Positions 26,321 to 35,847 of a stretch of DNA of 64,000 bases are shown here, piece after piece; the first letter of the stretch is position 1, and every line of letters begins with the position of its first letter. The notes beneath the pieces were generated by a model. The model ran no database searches. It was not told where the DNA came from and saw only the letters and a list, made by a program, of their open reading frames with translations. The DNA lies in the NCBI RefSeq assembly GCF_001999725.1, contig NZ_MDDP01000004.1:1-64000 (forward strand). The letters run 5' to 3'. This DNA is from Cellulophaga omnivescoria. Its GTDB lineage: Bacteria; Bacteroidota; Bacteroidia; Flavobacteriales; Flavobacteriaceae. The translations under genes and the position numbers were made by a program.

Positions 26321-26806
26321 ATGAGAAAAATTGATACCCTTTTAGCAGAGTACGCAGTAAGCCATCAAACAAAACTAAATATAGCTATACACTACATTTG
26401 CGTGCCGCTTATTTTTTTTAGTTTAATTGGTTTATTAGCCAGTATACCTATCCCAAACGTTATTACAAATACATTACCAGTTTTTTTAATGCCTTATGCT
26501 CATTTAGGAACTATTGTTCTAATTTTTGGATTGTTTTATTATCTAAAATTATCTAAAACTCTATTTGCAGGAATGTTATTTTTTTCTGTTATAGTACTTT
26601 TAGCAATAAATTATGTGTCACTTTTTATAGGAATACCGCTGTGGTTAAGTATGTTAATAATTTTTGTGCTTGCTTGGGTGGGGCAATTTATAGGGCATAA
26701 CCACGAGGGTAAAAAGCCATCCTTTTTAAAAGATTTACAGTTTTTAATGATTGGTCCGGCTTGGACAATGAGTCATTTATTTGATGCTCTAAATATTAAG
26801 TTTTAA
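26321..26806 (+). CDS. Mpo1-like (DUF962) membrane protein
   Basis: 161 residues, four membrane segments. The family pattern is present: HQTKLNIAIHYICVPLIFF with a His in the first helix and FIGHNHEGKKPSFLKDLQFLMIGPAW with His/Glu near the C-terminus; these histidines bind Fe(II) in yeast Mpo1, which shortens 2-hydroxy fatty acids by alpha-oxidation. Activity in bacteria is inferred only. Operon with the TetR gene upstream. Confidence 0.85.
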   Translation: MRKIDTLLAEYAVSHQTKLNIAIHYICVPLIFFSLIGLLASIPIPNVITNTLPVFLMPYAHLGTIVLIFGLFYYLKLSKTLFAGMLFFSVIVLLAINYVSLFIGIPLWLSMLIIFVLAWVGQFIGHNHEGKKPSFLKDLQFLMIGPAWTMSHLFDALNIKF

Positions 26807-26816
26807 CGTTTAATAG

Positions 26817-26854
26817 TGCTAAGTGTTATTAAAGCATTGTAATAACACTTAGCA
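26817..26854. terminator. Bidirectional terminator, Mpo1-like / TolC
   Basis: 15-bp stem TGCTAAGTGTTATTA / TAATAACACTTAGCA with an eight-base loop; it overlaps the last codons of the minus-strand TolC gene. Confidence 0.8.
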
Positions 26855-28217
26855 ATTTAGATTTGCTTAAAAACAAATTGTATTCTGTATCTATTTCTTT
26901 AAGCTGTGTTTCTATTAGTTTTACTTCTCTATAATTTACAAGAAAAAGCGAACCTTCTCCCAGGTTAAATTTTCTTTCCTCAGTGTAAACTAGTTTTTTA
27001 TAATCTTTAACCAAATCCATAACTATAGTATGTTGGTTGGTATAAGAATCAATTTCTTGCAAACCACTTTCAATTTTGTTGCTTAAGCTAACCTTGGTGG
27101 CCATAATATCAAAATCTATATCTTGTAATTTTACTTTAGTTAATTTTAAATCTGCTCTTTCTTTTCTTAAAAATAAAGGAAAACTAATAACTAAACCTGT
27201 TTTATAGTTAGCGGAATTAAAACTATCTATATTTTGATAATCTGAGCTTAAAAAATTATACTGCAAATCTATTTTTGGTAGCAAATTATTGGTTTTATAC
27301 CTTTTATCTATAGTTAGTATATTTTTCTTAATTTGTAATTCTCTTAATTTAGGATGATTTTCTACTAACTCTTCAGTGGTATTAAGCAATGAACTGTTTA
27401 AAACGGTGTTTATGCTGTTAATTGTTGTAGTATCTGGCGTTATAGCATTTGTTATCTCTAATGGGACATTGTTTTGTAGCCATAAAAAGTTAGACACTTC
27501 TAGTTTAGACTTTATGTACCCAATTCTTGCTTTTTCAATATCTAATAATCTGTTTTTATAGTTAATGCTAGCTTCTAAAGTGTCTACTGCAGGTTTATCT
27601 CCAGCAAAAAAGCTCTTTTTTACATTAAGTAATCTAATTTCTGCATTTTTTAAATAAGCAGTGTAAACAAGTTTAGCCTTGTAATTTTTTAACCAATTAA
27701 AATATGCCTCTGTAGCATCAAATAAAAAGTCGTTTACTACTAATTTTTGTTTAGCAGCAGCTTGTTGGGTGTATAGTTTAGCTTGCTTTAAGGTTGCCAT
27801 TCTTTTATTGGTAAGTAGGCCCTTAGCTAAAGACACAGAAACTCCAGCGCTGTATAAACCATCTTCTGGTGTATTGTATTCTGGGTTTAAGTAAACCCCT
27901 TCATTATTCTCATAATTAGCTTTAAGTTCTACACCATACCAGGTCGGAATTTTAAAAGCAGCATTCAATTTATCATAATAGTTAGTGCCTTTAAATTCTT
28001 TATTGGCATAATCTACTTCTATCTTAGGATCAAAAGCACCTCTAGATTTTAGCAACTTAGCTTCACTATCCGTAGTAATTAAGTGAGCTTGTTTAACTAT
28101 TGGATGGTACTTTTTTACGTAACCTAAGTATTCTTCTAAACTTAATATACTATCTGTTTCTTGTGCCTGTAGGGTAAGGCAAAGCAAGGAACAGAATAGA
28201 ATTATATAATTTCTCAT
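26829..28217 (-). CDS. TolC family outer-membrane efflux protein (1)
   Basis: 462 residues with signal peptide (cleavage near TLQAQ). Long alternating heptads and the two-fold repeat of TolC proteins are visible (ILSLEEYLGYVKKYHPIVKQA, LEASINYKNRLLDIEKARIGYIKSKLEVSNFLW, LVKDYKKLVYTEERKFNLGEGSLFLVNYREVKLIETQ). Last gene of a TetR-ABC-HlyD-TolC operon; three bases from the HlyD gene. Should form the outer-membrane duct of that exporter. Confidence 0.88.
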   Translation of the reverse strand: MRNYIILFCSLLCLTLQAQETDSILSLEEYLGYVKKYHPIVKQAHLITTDSEAKLLKSRGAFDPKIEVDYANKEFKGTNYYDKLNAAFKIPTWYGVELKANYENNEGVYLNPEYNTPEDGLYSAGVSVSLAKGLLTNKRMATLKQAKLYTQQAAAKQKLVVNDFLFDATEAYFNWLKNYKAKLVYTAYLKNAEIRLLNVKKSFFAGDKPAVDTLEASINYKNRLLDIEKARIGYIKSKLEVSNFLWLQNNVPLEITNAITPDTTTINSINTVLNSSLLNTTEELVENHPKLRELQIKKNILTIDKRYKTNNLLPKIDLQYNFLSSDYQNIDSFNSANYKTGLVISFPLFLRKERADLKLTKVKLQDIDFDIMATKVSLSNKIESGLQEIDSYTNQHTIVMDLVKDYKKLVYTEERKFNLGEGSLFLVNYREVKLIETQLKEIDTEYNLFLSKSKLLSVITML

Positions 28218-28220
28218 TGC

Positions 28221-29567
28221 TTATTTTTTATCAGAAGTTGGTGTTTTTGGAGTGTAATAATTGGGCGGAAAACTATTTATTTGTCTCCATATTTCAAACC
28301 AAATAGGCACATTTTCTAGTAAGGCAATTGTTTTGGCTCCAGAGCCAACGCGTATAGCCTCTGGCCAAGGTATTTCATTTTCATTAGGCTTAAGTAAAAC
28401 TCTGTATTTACCATTGGTACTAATAAAATTTTCTATAGCTACTATTTTTGCGCCATATGTACCATAAGATACGTTAGGCCAACCGCTAAATATTATTGCA
28501 GGCCACCCATCAAACTGTACCCGCACGTCTTCACCAATATGTATTAGTGGTAAATCTATTGGGTTTACAAACATTTCTACGGCCAAATCATAATTAGCAG
28601 GCATAATATGTACCAGTGGTTCACCTTCTTTAAATGTTTCTCCTATACCTGCTTTAATGGTTTTGTTAATGTAACCAGCTTGTGGTGCGGTTATAAATAG
28701 TAAACTAGTTCTTTTTTTATAATTGGCTAAGCTTGTTTCTAATTTAGATACCTGAGCTTCAGTATCTAAACCACTAGATTCTGCTGTATACAAACTGCTT
28801 TGTGCCTTGGCAATTTTGTCTGCATAGGTGGCAGCTAACGTTGAAATAGCAAGTTTACTATTAATTAAATCTTGTCTGGTACTTAATAATTTATTTTGCT
28901 GCGAGGTAAGTTTTGCGTTAATTTCTTGCAGTTTAGATTGTTTTTCTTCTACATCTTTAACTGCTTTAATTCCTTCTGCCTGTAATGCAATAGCACGTTC
29001 ATACTGCGTTTTTGCAATATTGGCATTAATTTTTAAAGCTTCTAAATCTATGCTGTCACTGGTAACTTTTAGTGCGGTTTGGGCAACTTTGTTTTTTGCT
29101 TGCTCTAATTTTAAGACACGTTCTTGCTGCAAAGCTGCTATTTGGTTTTTTAAGGCATCGGTTTTGTTTTTATAGGCTATTACAGAAGATGACTTTGCGT
29201 TTAATTGGTCATTAGTTCTTTGAGCAAGGTTCTCATCAAAATAATCGCTTTTCACCTCAGAAATACGTAAAATAGTGTCTCCTTTTTTAACAAAATTACC
29301 TTCTTGTACATACCACTGTTCTACACGGCCAGGTATTTGTGATTGTAATGTTTGTGGCCGTTGGTTTGGTTTAAGCGTAGTAACATTACCTTGACTTGTA
29401 ATATTTTGCGTCCACGGTAAAAACAATACTAAAACTAAAAATATACTAAATATTTTTAAAAATGTTTTAAAGCCTTTGTGGTACTCCTTGTTAAATATTT
29501 CTTTACCAGATCTGTAATTAGATAAGTCTACATATTGAGATACCTTGTTTTTAGATATATTTAGCAT
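28221..29567 (-). CDS. HlyD family periplasmic adaptor (1)
   Basis: 448 residues. One N-terminal membrane segment (FLKIFSIFLVLVLFLPW), a lipoyl half (PGRVEQWYVQEGNFVKKGDTILRI), a long coiled coil of about 170 residues (QLNAKSSSVIAYKNKTDALKNQ to LETSLANYKKR), the second lipoyl half (ITAPQAGYINKTIKAGIGETFKEGEPLVHIMP) and a beta-barrel part. Links the ABC protein at 29571 to TolC at 26829. Confidence 0.9.
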   Translation of the reverse strand: MLNISKNKVSQYVDLSNYRSGKEIFNKEYHKGFKTFLKIFSIFLVLVLFLPWTQNITSQGNVTTLKPNQRPQTLQSQIPGRVEQWYVQEGNFVKKGDTILRISEVKSDYFDENLAQRTNDQLNAKSSSVIAYKNKTDALKNQIAALQQERVLKLEQAKNKVAQTALKVTSDSIDLEALKINANIAKTQYERAIALQAEGIKAVKDVEEKQSKLQEINAKLTSQQNKLLSTRQDLINSKLAISTLAATYADKIAKAQSSLYTAESSGLDTEAQVSKLETSLANYKKRTSLLFITAPQAGYINKTIKAGIGETFKEGEPLVHIMPANYDLAVEMFVNPIDLPLIHIGEDVRVQFDGWPAIIFSGWPNVSYGTYGAKIVAIENFISTNGKYRVLLKPNENEIPWPEAIRVGSGAKTIALLENVPIWFEIWRQINSFPPNYYTPKTPTSDKK

Positions 29568-29570
29568 AGC

Positions 29571-31238
29571 TTATGATTTAGAAGAGATTATAACACCATT
29601 TTTTAGTGTTATTTTCTTATTACATTTTTGTTCCCAACTTTTATTATTACTAACAATAATTAAACTCCAAGGGTGAGTTTTTAGTGATAAATAGTCTATG
29701 ATTAAATTTGCTTCTTGTTCTTCAAATAAATCTAAAGGATTTTCTAAAATTAGTACTTTAGGCTGTTTTACAATTGCCCTAGCTAAAACTAGCTTTTTAG
29801 TAGTGGTGTAGGCTATTTGTTTACCTTCTGGTATTAAAATAGTGTTTAAACCTAAGGTTTGTTGCTTTAAAAAGTCTATTAGGCCTAAATGCTGAAAGGT
29901 AGTGTATATTGCCTCGTCACTTATTTCTTCATTCCCAAAGGTTACATTTTCTCTTATACTTCCTTCAAAAGTAGTTTCCTCAAACAAAGACATTCCTAAA
30001 TTTGCTCTGTAGTTATTAATAAATAACCCACTTATTGCAAGGTCATTTACGTGTAAATAACCGCTTGTAGGTAATACAACACCAGCCATTAGTTGTAATA
30101 ATGTAGACTTACCAGAACCACTTTCTCCGGTAACTAAAACCCTATCTTTAGGATTTACAGTAAAAGAAATGTCTTTTAATATTGTTTTATTTTTATCTGG
30201 TATGGTGTAAGATATATTATTAAGTTCTAAAGTTAAATCGTCTTTTTCATTAATTGATTCTCCGGTTTGTGGCTCTATAGGCTTATCTACAATTTGCCCT
30301 AATTTCTCTATAGAAGTTAGTACATCATAAAAAGACTCTAACCCTAATATTAGTTTTTCTACAGAGTTAATTACTAGTAGAATAATAATTTCAGCAGCCA
30401 CAAACTGACCAATATTCATACGCTGGTCTAGTACTAAAAATCCGCCTATAGAAAGTAAACCAGCAGTTACAATAACCTTAAATCCCACCATTTGTAAAAA
30501 TTGAACTTTTAAAATAGAGAAGTGACTTTCTCTAGATTTTAAGTATTTATCTACTAAATAATCTGTTTTTTCTAAAGCTAAAGACGTTTTTCCAGATAGT
30601 TTAAAGCTAATTACAGATCTGGATATTTCTTGTAGCCAGTGAGCAACTCTATATTTATTTTTAGATTCGTTTAAACTGGTATCTAATCCTTTTTGTGAAG
30701 TGTATTTAAAAACAACGTATGCCAACAGAACCAACAATATTCCAAACAAAATAAAAAATGGGTGGTAAAAAGATAGCAAGAGTAAGGCAAAAACTATTTG
30801 CAATAGGGCAGAAGGTACATCTATTAAAATTTTTGATAAACCCTTTTGTATAGTTAAGGTATCAAAAAACCTATTTGCTAATTCTGGAAAGTGTAAATTT
30901 CTTAATTCTACCATTTTTATTTTTGGAAAACGATAACTAAGCTCAAAAGAAGCACGTGTAAAAATACGCTGTTGTATGGTTTCAATAATTCTTATTTGCA
31001 TAAGTTTTAATACTCCAGAAAAAGCAACACCAATGGTAACTAATATAATTAATACTATCCAAGAAGCAGATACTTGTGCACCTTGCAACAGGTTTATAAT
31101 AGTTTGTATACCAATAGGTAAACTTAGTGCTACAATCCCTTCAAAAACAGCATAGTAGCCAATTTGTAATATATCTTTACGCTCTAACTGCAATAGCCCT
31201 AAAAATCGTTTCCAAGGTGTTAAAGTTTTATTTGGCAT
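29571..31238 (-). CDS. ABC exporter with degenerate ATPase domain
   Basis: 555 residues: a six-helix type I exporter membrane domain (to about residue 310) and an ATPase domain (335-555), no peptidase domain. Walker A is intact (GESGSGKST, 371-379), but other motifs are lost: the Q-loop reads GMSLFEETTF without Gln, the LSGGQ signature is replaced by IAYTTTK (475-481), Walker B ends in LEN (499-500) instead of DE, and the switch His is Asn in IVSNNKSW. The frame is open and flanked by conserved partners, so this is not decay of a pseudogene in the usual sense. Nucleotide binding with weak or no hydrolysis is expected. Overlaps the TetR gene end by 11 bases. Confidence 0.85.
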   Translation of the reverse strand: MPNKTLTPWKRFLGLLQLERKDILQIGYYAVFEGIVALSLPIGIQTIINLLQGAQVSASWIVLIILVTIGVAFSGVLKLMQIRIIETIQQRIFTRASFELSYRFPKIKMVELRNLHFPELANRFFDTLTIQKGLSKILIDVPSALLQIVFALLLLSFYHPFFILFGILLVLLAYVVFKYTSQKGLDTSLNESKNKYRVAHWLQEISRSVISFKLSGKTSLALEKTDYLVDKYLKSRESHFSILKVQFLQMVGFKVIVTAGLLSIGGFLVLDQRMNIGQFVAAEIIILLVINSVEKLILGLESFYDVLTSIEKLGQIVDKPIEPQTGESINEKDDLTLELNNISYTIPDKNKTILKDISFTVNPKDRVLVTGESGSGKSTLLQLMAGVVLPTSGYLHVNDLAISGLFINNYRANLGMSLFEETTFEGSIRENVTFGNEEISDEAIYTTFQHLGLIDFLKQQTLGLNTILIPEGKQIAYTTTKKLVLARAIVKQPKVLILENPLDLFEEQEANLIIDYLSLKTHPWSLIIVSNNKSWEQKCNKKITLKNGVIISSKS

Positions 31239-31908
31239 TTGCTAATGTTTTAAAAGTTAAATCTGTATAGAAATCTGTAGGTGTTGTTTTGCTATTACAA
31301 CTTGTAATAGACTTAAAATGTAGTTTTAAAAAATGCTGATGTAAAGCACCCTCTAATAAATTACTGGCAAAACTTAAGGCGTATTTATATTTAGGGTTAT
31401 AATCTGTAATCATTTCTGCAATACGCTGCACTGTGCGCTTGTAAGGCGTAAAAAAACCTTCTTTATTATCTTGGTCTACACCTTTTGTGTAGTAAGATTT
31501 AGAGTTTTCATTAATAATAATGGTATATAACAACTCTTCATTAATATGGCTGTAATTATTGTCTTGTTCTGTAGTTTTAGTAACAACCTCCACAGCTTTT
31601 TTTAATTTTTCTTTGGCATTTGTAATACTGTAGGTTTCAATTACCAACTGGTATTCTATCCATCCCCAATACCAAGCGGTTAGGTACATTAATAGTTTGT
31701 GTTTGCTCTCAAAATATCTATAAATAGAACTTTCATTAGAACCAATACTATTTCCTAGTTTTTTAAATGTAAAATCTTCAAAACCAATTTCTTCTAAAAG
31801 TATAATACTGTGTTCAATAATTTTTTTACCTAATGTAGATGACTCTGGGTCTTTTAAATAAATTCCTTCTGGTATTTCTATTTTAATATTTGATAGTAAT
31901 TTTTTCAT
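31228..31908 (-). CDS. TetR family regulator of the exporter operon
   Basis: 226 residues from the ATG at 31908 (an upstream TTG is rejected). HTH part: IIEHSIILLEEIGFEDFTFKKLGNSIGSNESSIYRYFESKHKLLMYLTAWYWGWIEYQL. First gene of the operon, followed by ABC, HlyD and TolC with overlaps or three-base gaps. A perfect palindrome on its own promoter indicates autorepression. Confidence 0.87.
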   Translation of the reverse strand: MKKLLSNIKIEIPEGIYLKDPESSTLGKKIIEHSIILLEEIGFEDFTFKKLGNSIGSNESSIYRYFESKHKLLMYLTAWYWGWIEYQLVIETYSITNAKEKLKKAVEVVTKTTEQDNNYSHINEELLYTIIINENSKSYYTKGVDQDNKEGFFTPYKRTVQRIAEMITDYNPKYKYALSFASNLLEGALHQHFLKLHFKSITSCNSKTTPTDFYTDLTFKTLANAK

Positions 31909-31926
31909 AACTAAAACTATTAAATG

Positions 31927-31949
31927 CAAATATAATAGTATTACTATTA
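31927..31949 (-). promoter_or_regulatory. Promoter and palindromic operator of the exporter operon
   Basis: TAATAGTATTACTATTA (31933-31949) is a perfect palindrome around one central base. On the minus strand the -7 box TATATTTG (31934-31927) overlaps its edge, 18 bases before the TetR start codon. Repressor binding would block the promoter. Confidence 0.7.
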
Positions 31950-32272
31950 AAAAAGAAACTAAAGCTATTGTGGGGCATTAAATTAACGTAGTAAAATTAG
32001 CGAAACATTAGTAAAAAAAGGACTTTACGGTGTTAATTAAATATATGTTAAATGTTATATATGTTTATTTTATAACAAAAATTATATGCCTTAGAATATC
32101 GCTATTCGCATTTCAAAAATATTTTACACAACCACTAAATAAGAATAGCTAAGAAACTTATAAAATAAGGTGTTTTACAGAAAACCTAATGGTGTTTACA
32201 GATAGTTGCTTTTTTACATAGTTAGTATGCATAGATTTGAGCAAAAGTCATAATACATTAATTTATAAAAAT
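31950..32272. other. Intergenic region without recognised element
   Basis: About 320 AT-rich bases between the divergent exporter operon and the Gly-rich protein gene. I see no gene, RNA or strong hairpin. Confidence 0.5.
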
Positions 32273-33043
32273 ATGAGACTAAAACTAACAACTATACTTT
32301 TTTTAATCTGCGGTCTTCTTTTGGCTCAGGATAAAGAAACGTTTACAGGTAGTGAACATAATGTAGAATATAAAGCAATTTTTGATGGTAAAGATGTGTA
32401 TCTCACTTTACGTACAGAGTTTAAGGAAACTATGCTATCTATGTTGCACCGCGGGTACACAATTTATTTTGATACCAAAGGAAAGAAAAAGAAGAATGTA
32501 AGCATACAGTATCCGTTAAAAACCGAACGTCCAGGAAAAGGAGCTAGGCCAGAAAGAGATGAGCGTAAAGAAAACAGAGAGAATAGCGAGCAAAAAGGCC
32601 CAGATATTGCAAAAATGATAGAAAACTTGCCTAAAAAAGCAAATTATTCCTATTTTGATTCTTCTGAAGATTTTAATTTGGATATGAATAATTTGGGTAT
32701 TGTAATGAATTACAACTATTATAATACTAAAGAAAAAGGGGCTGTTTTGGAGTATCATTTAAAAGTACCAGCATCTAAAATATCCTCAGAAACTGGCAAT
32801 CTCTCTAAACTGTCTATAGGAATTGTATCTACCAAACAAGAACAAAAAAACAACCAACAAAAACCTAATATTAGTATGGGAGGTAGGCAAGGTGGCGGTG
32901 GCCAAGGCGGACCTCCTGGTGGTGGCAGATCTGGTGGTGCAGGAAGAGGAATTAGCGGAGGAAGACCACCGCAAGCAGACACAAATTCACAAGTAGAGAA
33001 AATAGATTTTTGGTTTAAATTATATCCAAAAAAGAAAAAATAA
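32273..33043 (+). CDS. Secreted protein with Gly-rich low-complexity segment
   Basis: 256 residues from the ATG at 32273, signal peptide ending near LLLAQ (20). Residues 25-190 look like one folded domain (FTGSEHNVEYKAIFDGKDVYLTLRTEFKETMLSMLHRGYTIYFDTKGKKKKNVSIQYP), interrupted by a charged insert rich in Arg/Glu. Residues about 195-240 are a Gly/Arg/Pro-rich repeat (GGRQGGGGQGG and similar). It ends in a Lys run. Function not recognised. It precedes the MacAB-type operon but is separated by a terminator. Confidence 0.65.
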   Translation: MRLKLTTILFLICGLLLAQDKETFTGSEHNVEYKAIFDGKDVYLTLRTEFKETMLSMLHRGYTIYFDTKGKKKKNVSIQYPLKTERPGKGARPERDERKENRENSEQKGPDIAKMIENLPKKANYSYFDSSEDFNLDMNNLGIVMNYNYYNTKEKGAVLEYHLKVPASKISSETGNLSKLSIGIVSTKQEQKNNQQKPNISMGGRQGGGGQGGPPGGGRSGGAGRGISGGRPPQADTNSQVEKIDFWFKLYPKKKK

Positions 33044-33087
33044 AGGAAGAAGCACTAGCCAGTATAATTTTTTAGTTTCTTTTCACT

Positions 33088-33119
33088 AAACCGATTACGT
33101 TGTGGTAATCGGTTTTTTT
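33088..33119 (+). terminator. Terminator after the Gly-rich protein gene
   Basis: Perfect 11-bp stem AAACCGATTAC / GTAATCGGTTT followed by T-run. Confidence 0.9.
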
Positions 33120-33288
33120 GTGTTTTGTTGTAACCTAGCGCAACCCGTTTATATTTTTAGTTTAAAAGTAAAAAAAGTGGTAGATAAAATATAGCTTTTA
33201 GTATATGCAATACCCTTAAACATCTATTATTGTTTAATAGGATATAAGATAATTTCACCTTTACAGTGTAAATTAAAAACACCTAATA

Positions 33289-34626
33289 ATGAAACGTTAT
33301 CTTATAATAGCAAGTTTACTTATTGTACAGCTCTCCTTTGCACAGGAAAATGTAAGTAAAACTACAGCAACAAAAAATGTATGGTCTTTACAAGATTGTA
33401 TTGCGTACGCCCTAGAGAATAATATAACTGTAAAAGATGCATCGCTAAATAAAAGTTTGGCAGAAGTAAATTACAGCAAATCTAAGTCTAGTAGATTACC
33501 TAATTTGTTTGGTAATGCATCTCAAAGTTTTTCTAATGGTAATACCATAGATCCAATAACAAGTAATTATGTTACAGACCAAATACACAGTACAAATGTG
33601 GGTATTAATACATCAGTTACTTTATTTCAGGGAAATCAAATTACTAATGAAATAAAACAAAATAAATTATTGCTAGAGCAAAGTATTTTTGAAGAGGAAG
33701 TAGAAAAAAATAACATTGTTTTAAATATTTTAGAAACCTACTTACAAACACTTTTTAGCAAAGAAAATATTGCTATTGCAGAAAGTAATTTAGAGGTTTC
33801 AGAGAAAGAGGTTAAAAGAGCAAAAGCACGTTTAGATGCAGGTTCTATTGCCTTAACAGATTATACAGAAGCTCAAAGCCAAGCTGCTACTAACAAATAC
33901 AATTTAATTACTGCTAAAAATGATTACCAACAATATATAATAGCACTAAAGCAGTTGTTAGAGTTGCCTCCATTACAAAATATTGAAATTGAAGATGTAA
34001 CCAATAATTTAGATTTTATTAATCTAGAATTAAATAAAGAAGCTGTTTATACAAAAGCACTAGATATTTTACCAGAAATAGAAGCTAGCAATTTAAATAT
34101 AGCAGCAAATAAAAAAGAATTAGACATTGCTAAAGGTGGTTATTTGCCAACCTTGGCATTAACCGGTAGTGTTGGCAGTGGTTATACTAGTATAAACAGC
34201 AATACTTTTTCAGATCAGTTTGATGTAAATTTTAATCAAAAACTAGGGTTAACACTAAGTATTCCAATATTTAACAGAAACCAAACTAAAGCAGCTGTAC
34301 AAACAGCCACTTTAAATATAGAAAAAGCAGAAATACAAAAGCAAAACGCAGAAAAAGAACTGTATAAAAAAGTAGAAACAGCATACCAAAACGCCTTGTC
34401 TGTCCAAGAGCAAGTAATAGCTTCAGAGACATCTAAAATAGCTGCAGAAGAGTCTTTTAAACTTGCTCAAAAAAAGTATGAGTTAGGAGACTTAAGCACT
34501 ACAGATTTGGTAATAAGTCAAAACACATACACCAATGCGCAACAAAATTACTTGCAAGCAAAATACTTAAATATTTTATACCATCAATTACTACAATTTT
34601 ACCAAGGAAACGATATAAAACTTTAA
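33289..34626 (+). CDS. TolC family outer-membrane efflux protein (2)
   Basis: 445 residues with signal peptide (LSFAQ). TolC repeats: WSLQDCIAYALENNITVKDASLNKSLAEVNYSKSKSSRLPNLFGNASQSF and the second-half PTLALTGSVGSGYTSINSN with ISIPIFNRNQTKAAVQTATLNIEKAEIQ. First gene of an efflux operon; the adaptor gene starts 10 bases downstream. Confidence 0.9.
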   Translation: MKRYLIIASLLIVQLSFAQENVSKTTATKNVWSLQDCIAYALENNITVKDASLNKSLAEVNYSKSKSSRLPNLFGNASQSFSNGNTIDPITSNYVTDQIHSTNVGINTSVTLFQGNQITNEIKQNKLLLEQSIFEEEVEKNNIVLNILETYLQTLFSKENIAIAESNLEVSEKEVKRAKARLDAGSIALTDYTEAQSQAATNKYNLITAKNDYQQYIIALKQLLELPPLQNIEIEDVTNNLDFINLELNKEAVYTKALDILPEIEASNLNIAANKKELDIAKGGYLPTLALTGSVGSGYTSINSNTFSDQFDVNFNQKLGLTLSIPIFNRNQTKAAVQTATLNIEKAEIQKQNAEKELYKKVETAYQNALSVQEQVIASETSKIAAEESFKLAQKKYELGDLSTTDLVISQNTYTNAQQNYLQAKYLNILYHQLLQFYQGNDIKL

Positions 34627-34636
34627 TTAAAATACA

Positions 34637-35842
34637 ATGAAAACAAAAAACAAAATAGTAATAGCAAGCATTACAGTACTAGTAATTGCTTTGGTAGGAT
34701 ATTCATTTATTACTAATGAAGATAATACAATAATACAAGCACAAACAGTTACGGCAAAAAAAGCTAATGTAGCAACAATTGTTACAGCAACCGGAACTAT
34801 AGAACCAATTACACAAGTAGAAGTAGGTACGCAGGTATCCGGTGTTGTAGAAAAAATATATGTAGACTATAACAGTGTTGTAACCGAAGGGCAATTAATA
34901 GCAGAATTAGACAAAACTAATTTAAATGCTGCAAAAATTCAGGCTCAGGCTGCTTATGATAATGCGGTAAGTCAAAAAAATTATACTAAAACTATTTATG
35001 ACAGGCAAAAAACATTGTTTGAAAATAAAGTCATTAGTAAATCAGATTTTGATGAAGCTTCGTACAATTATGAAACAGCCAAAGGTACAGTTACACAACG
35101 TTTTTCTGATTTACAATCTGCACGCACCAATTTAGGATATGCAAATATTTATTCTCCAATAAACGGTGTTGTATTGTCTAAAGATATAGATGAAGGACAA
35201 ACTGTTGCCGCAAGTTTAAGTACTCCTACTTTATTTACAATTGCACAAGATTTAAAAGAAATGCAAGTAGAAGCAGATGTAGATGAAGCAGATATAGGGC
35301 AAGTTAAAGAAGGCCAACGTGTAACTTTTACCGTAGATGCATATTTGGGAGAAACATTTAGTGGAGAAGTTACTCAGGTGCGTTTAGACCCAACTGTTAC
35401 TTCAAATGTGGTTACATATACAGTTGTTATTAAGGCAGATAATCAAGATTTAAAATTAAAACCAGGTTTAACTGCAACCATATCTATTTATACATTAGAG
35501 TTAAATAATGTGTTAACCGCAGAAGCAAAAGCAATAAACTTTAAACCTACTTTAGAAGATTTAAAAGCTTATAACAAACAACATCAATTACCAGAAAATA
35601 CTACAAGTAATACTACAGATAAATCTACCCTATGGGTGTTAGAGTCTAACGGTGTTATAACTCCTAAAACAGTTGTATTAGGAGCTAGTGACGGAGTTAA
35701 TGTACAGTTATTAAGCGGAGTTAATGTAGGAGATAAATTAGTGTATGGTTTAAAAGGTTTTAGTAATACAGATAGCTCTAATCAACCTAAAAGTGAAAGT
35801 CCTTTTATGCCAAAAAGACCAGGATCTAATAATAAAAAATAG
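34637..35842 (+). CDS. MacA-like periplasmic adaptor
   Basis: 401 residues, one N-terminal membrane anchor (IVIASITVLVIALVGYSF), lipoyl halves TGTIEPITQVEVGTQVSGVVEKIYVDYNSVV and IYSPINGVVLSKDIDEGQTVAAS, a short coiled hairpin and beta-barrel segments (AYLGETFSGEVTQVRLDPTVTSNVVTYTVVI). Typical MacA length and order. Couples TolC to the MacB-type pair downstream. Confidence 0.9.
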   Translation: MKTKNKIVIASITVLVIALVGYSFITNEDNTIIQAQTVTAKKANVATIVTATGTIEPITQVEVGTQVSGVVEKIYVDYNSVVTEGQLIAELDKTNLNAAKIQAQAAYDNAVSQKNYTKTIYDRQKTLFENKVISKSDFDEASYNYETAKGTVTQRFSDLQSARTNLGYANIYSPINGVVLSKDIDEGQTVAASLSTPTLFTIAQDLKEMQVEADVDEADIGQVKEGQRVTFTVDAYLGETFSGEVTQVRLDPTVTSNVVTYTVVIKADNQDLKLKPGLTATISIYTLELNNVLTAEAKAINFKPTLEDLKAYNKQHQLPENTTSNTTDKSTLWVLESNGVITPKTVVLGASDGVNVQLLSGVNVGDKLVYGLKGFSNTDSSNQPKSESPFMPKRPGSNNKK

Positions 35843-35847
35843 AAACT

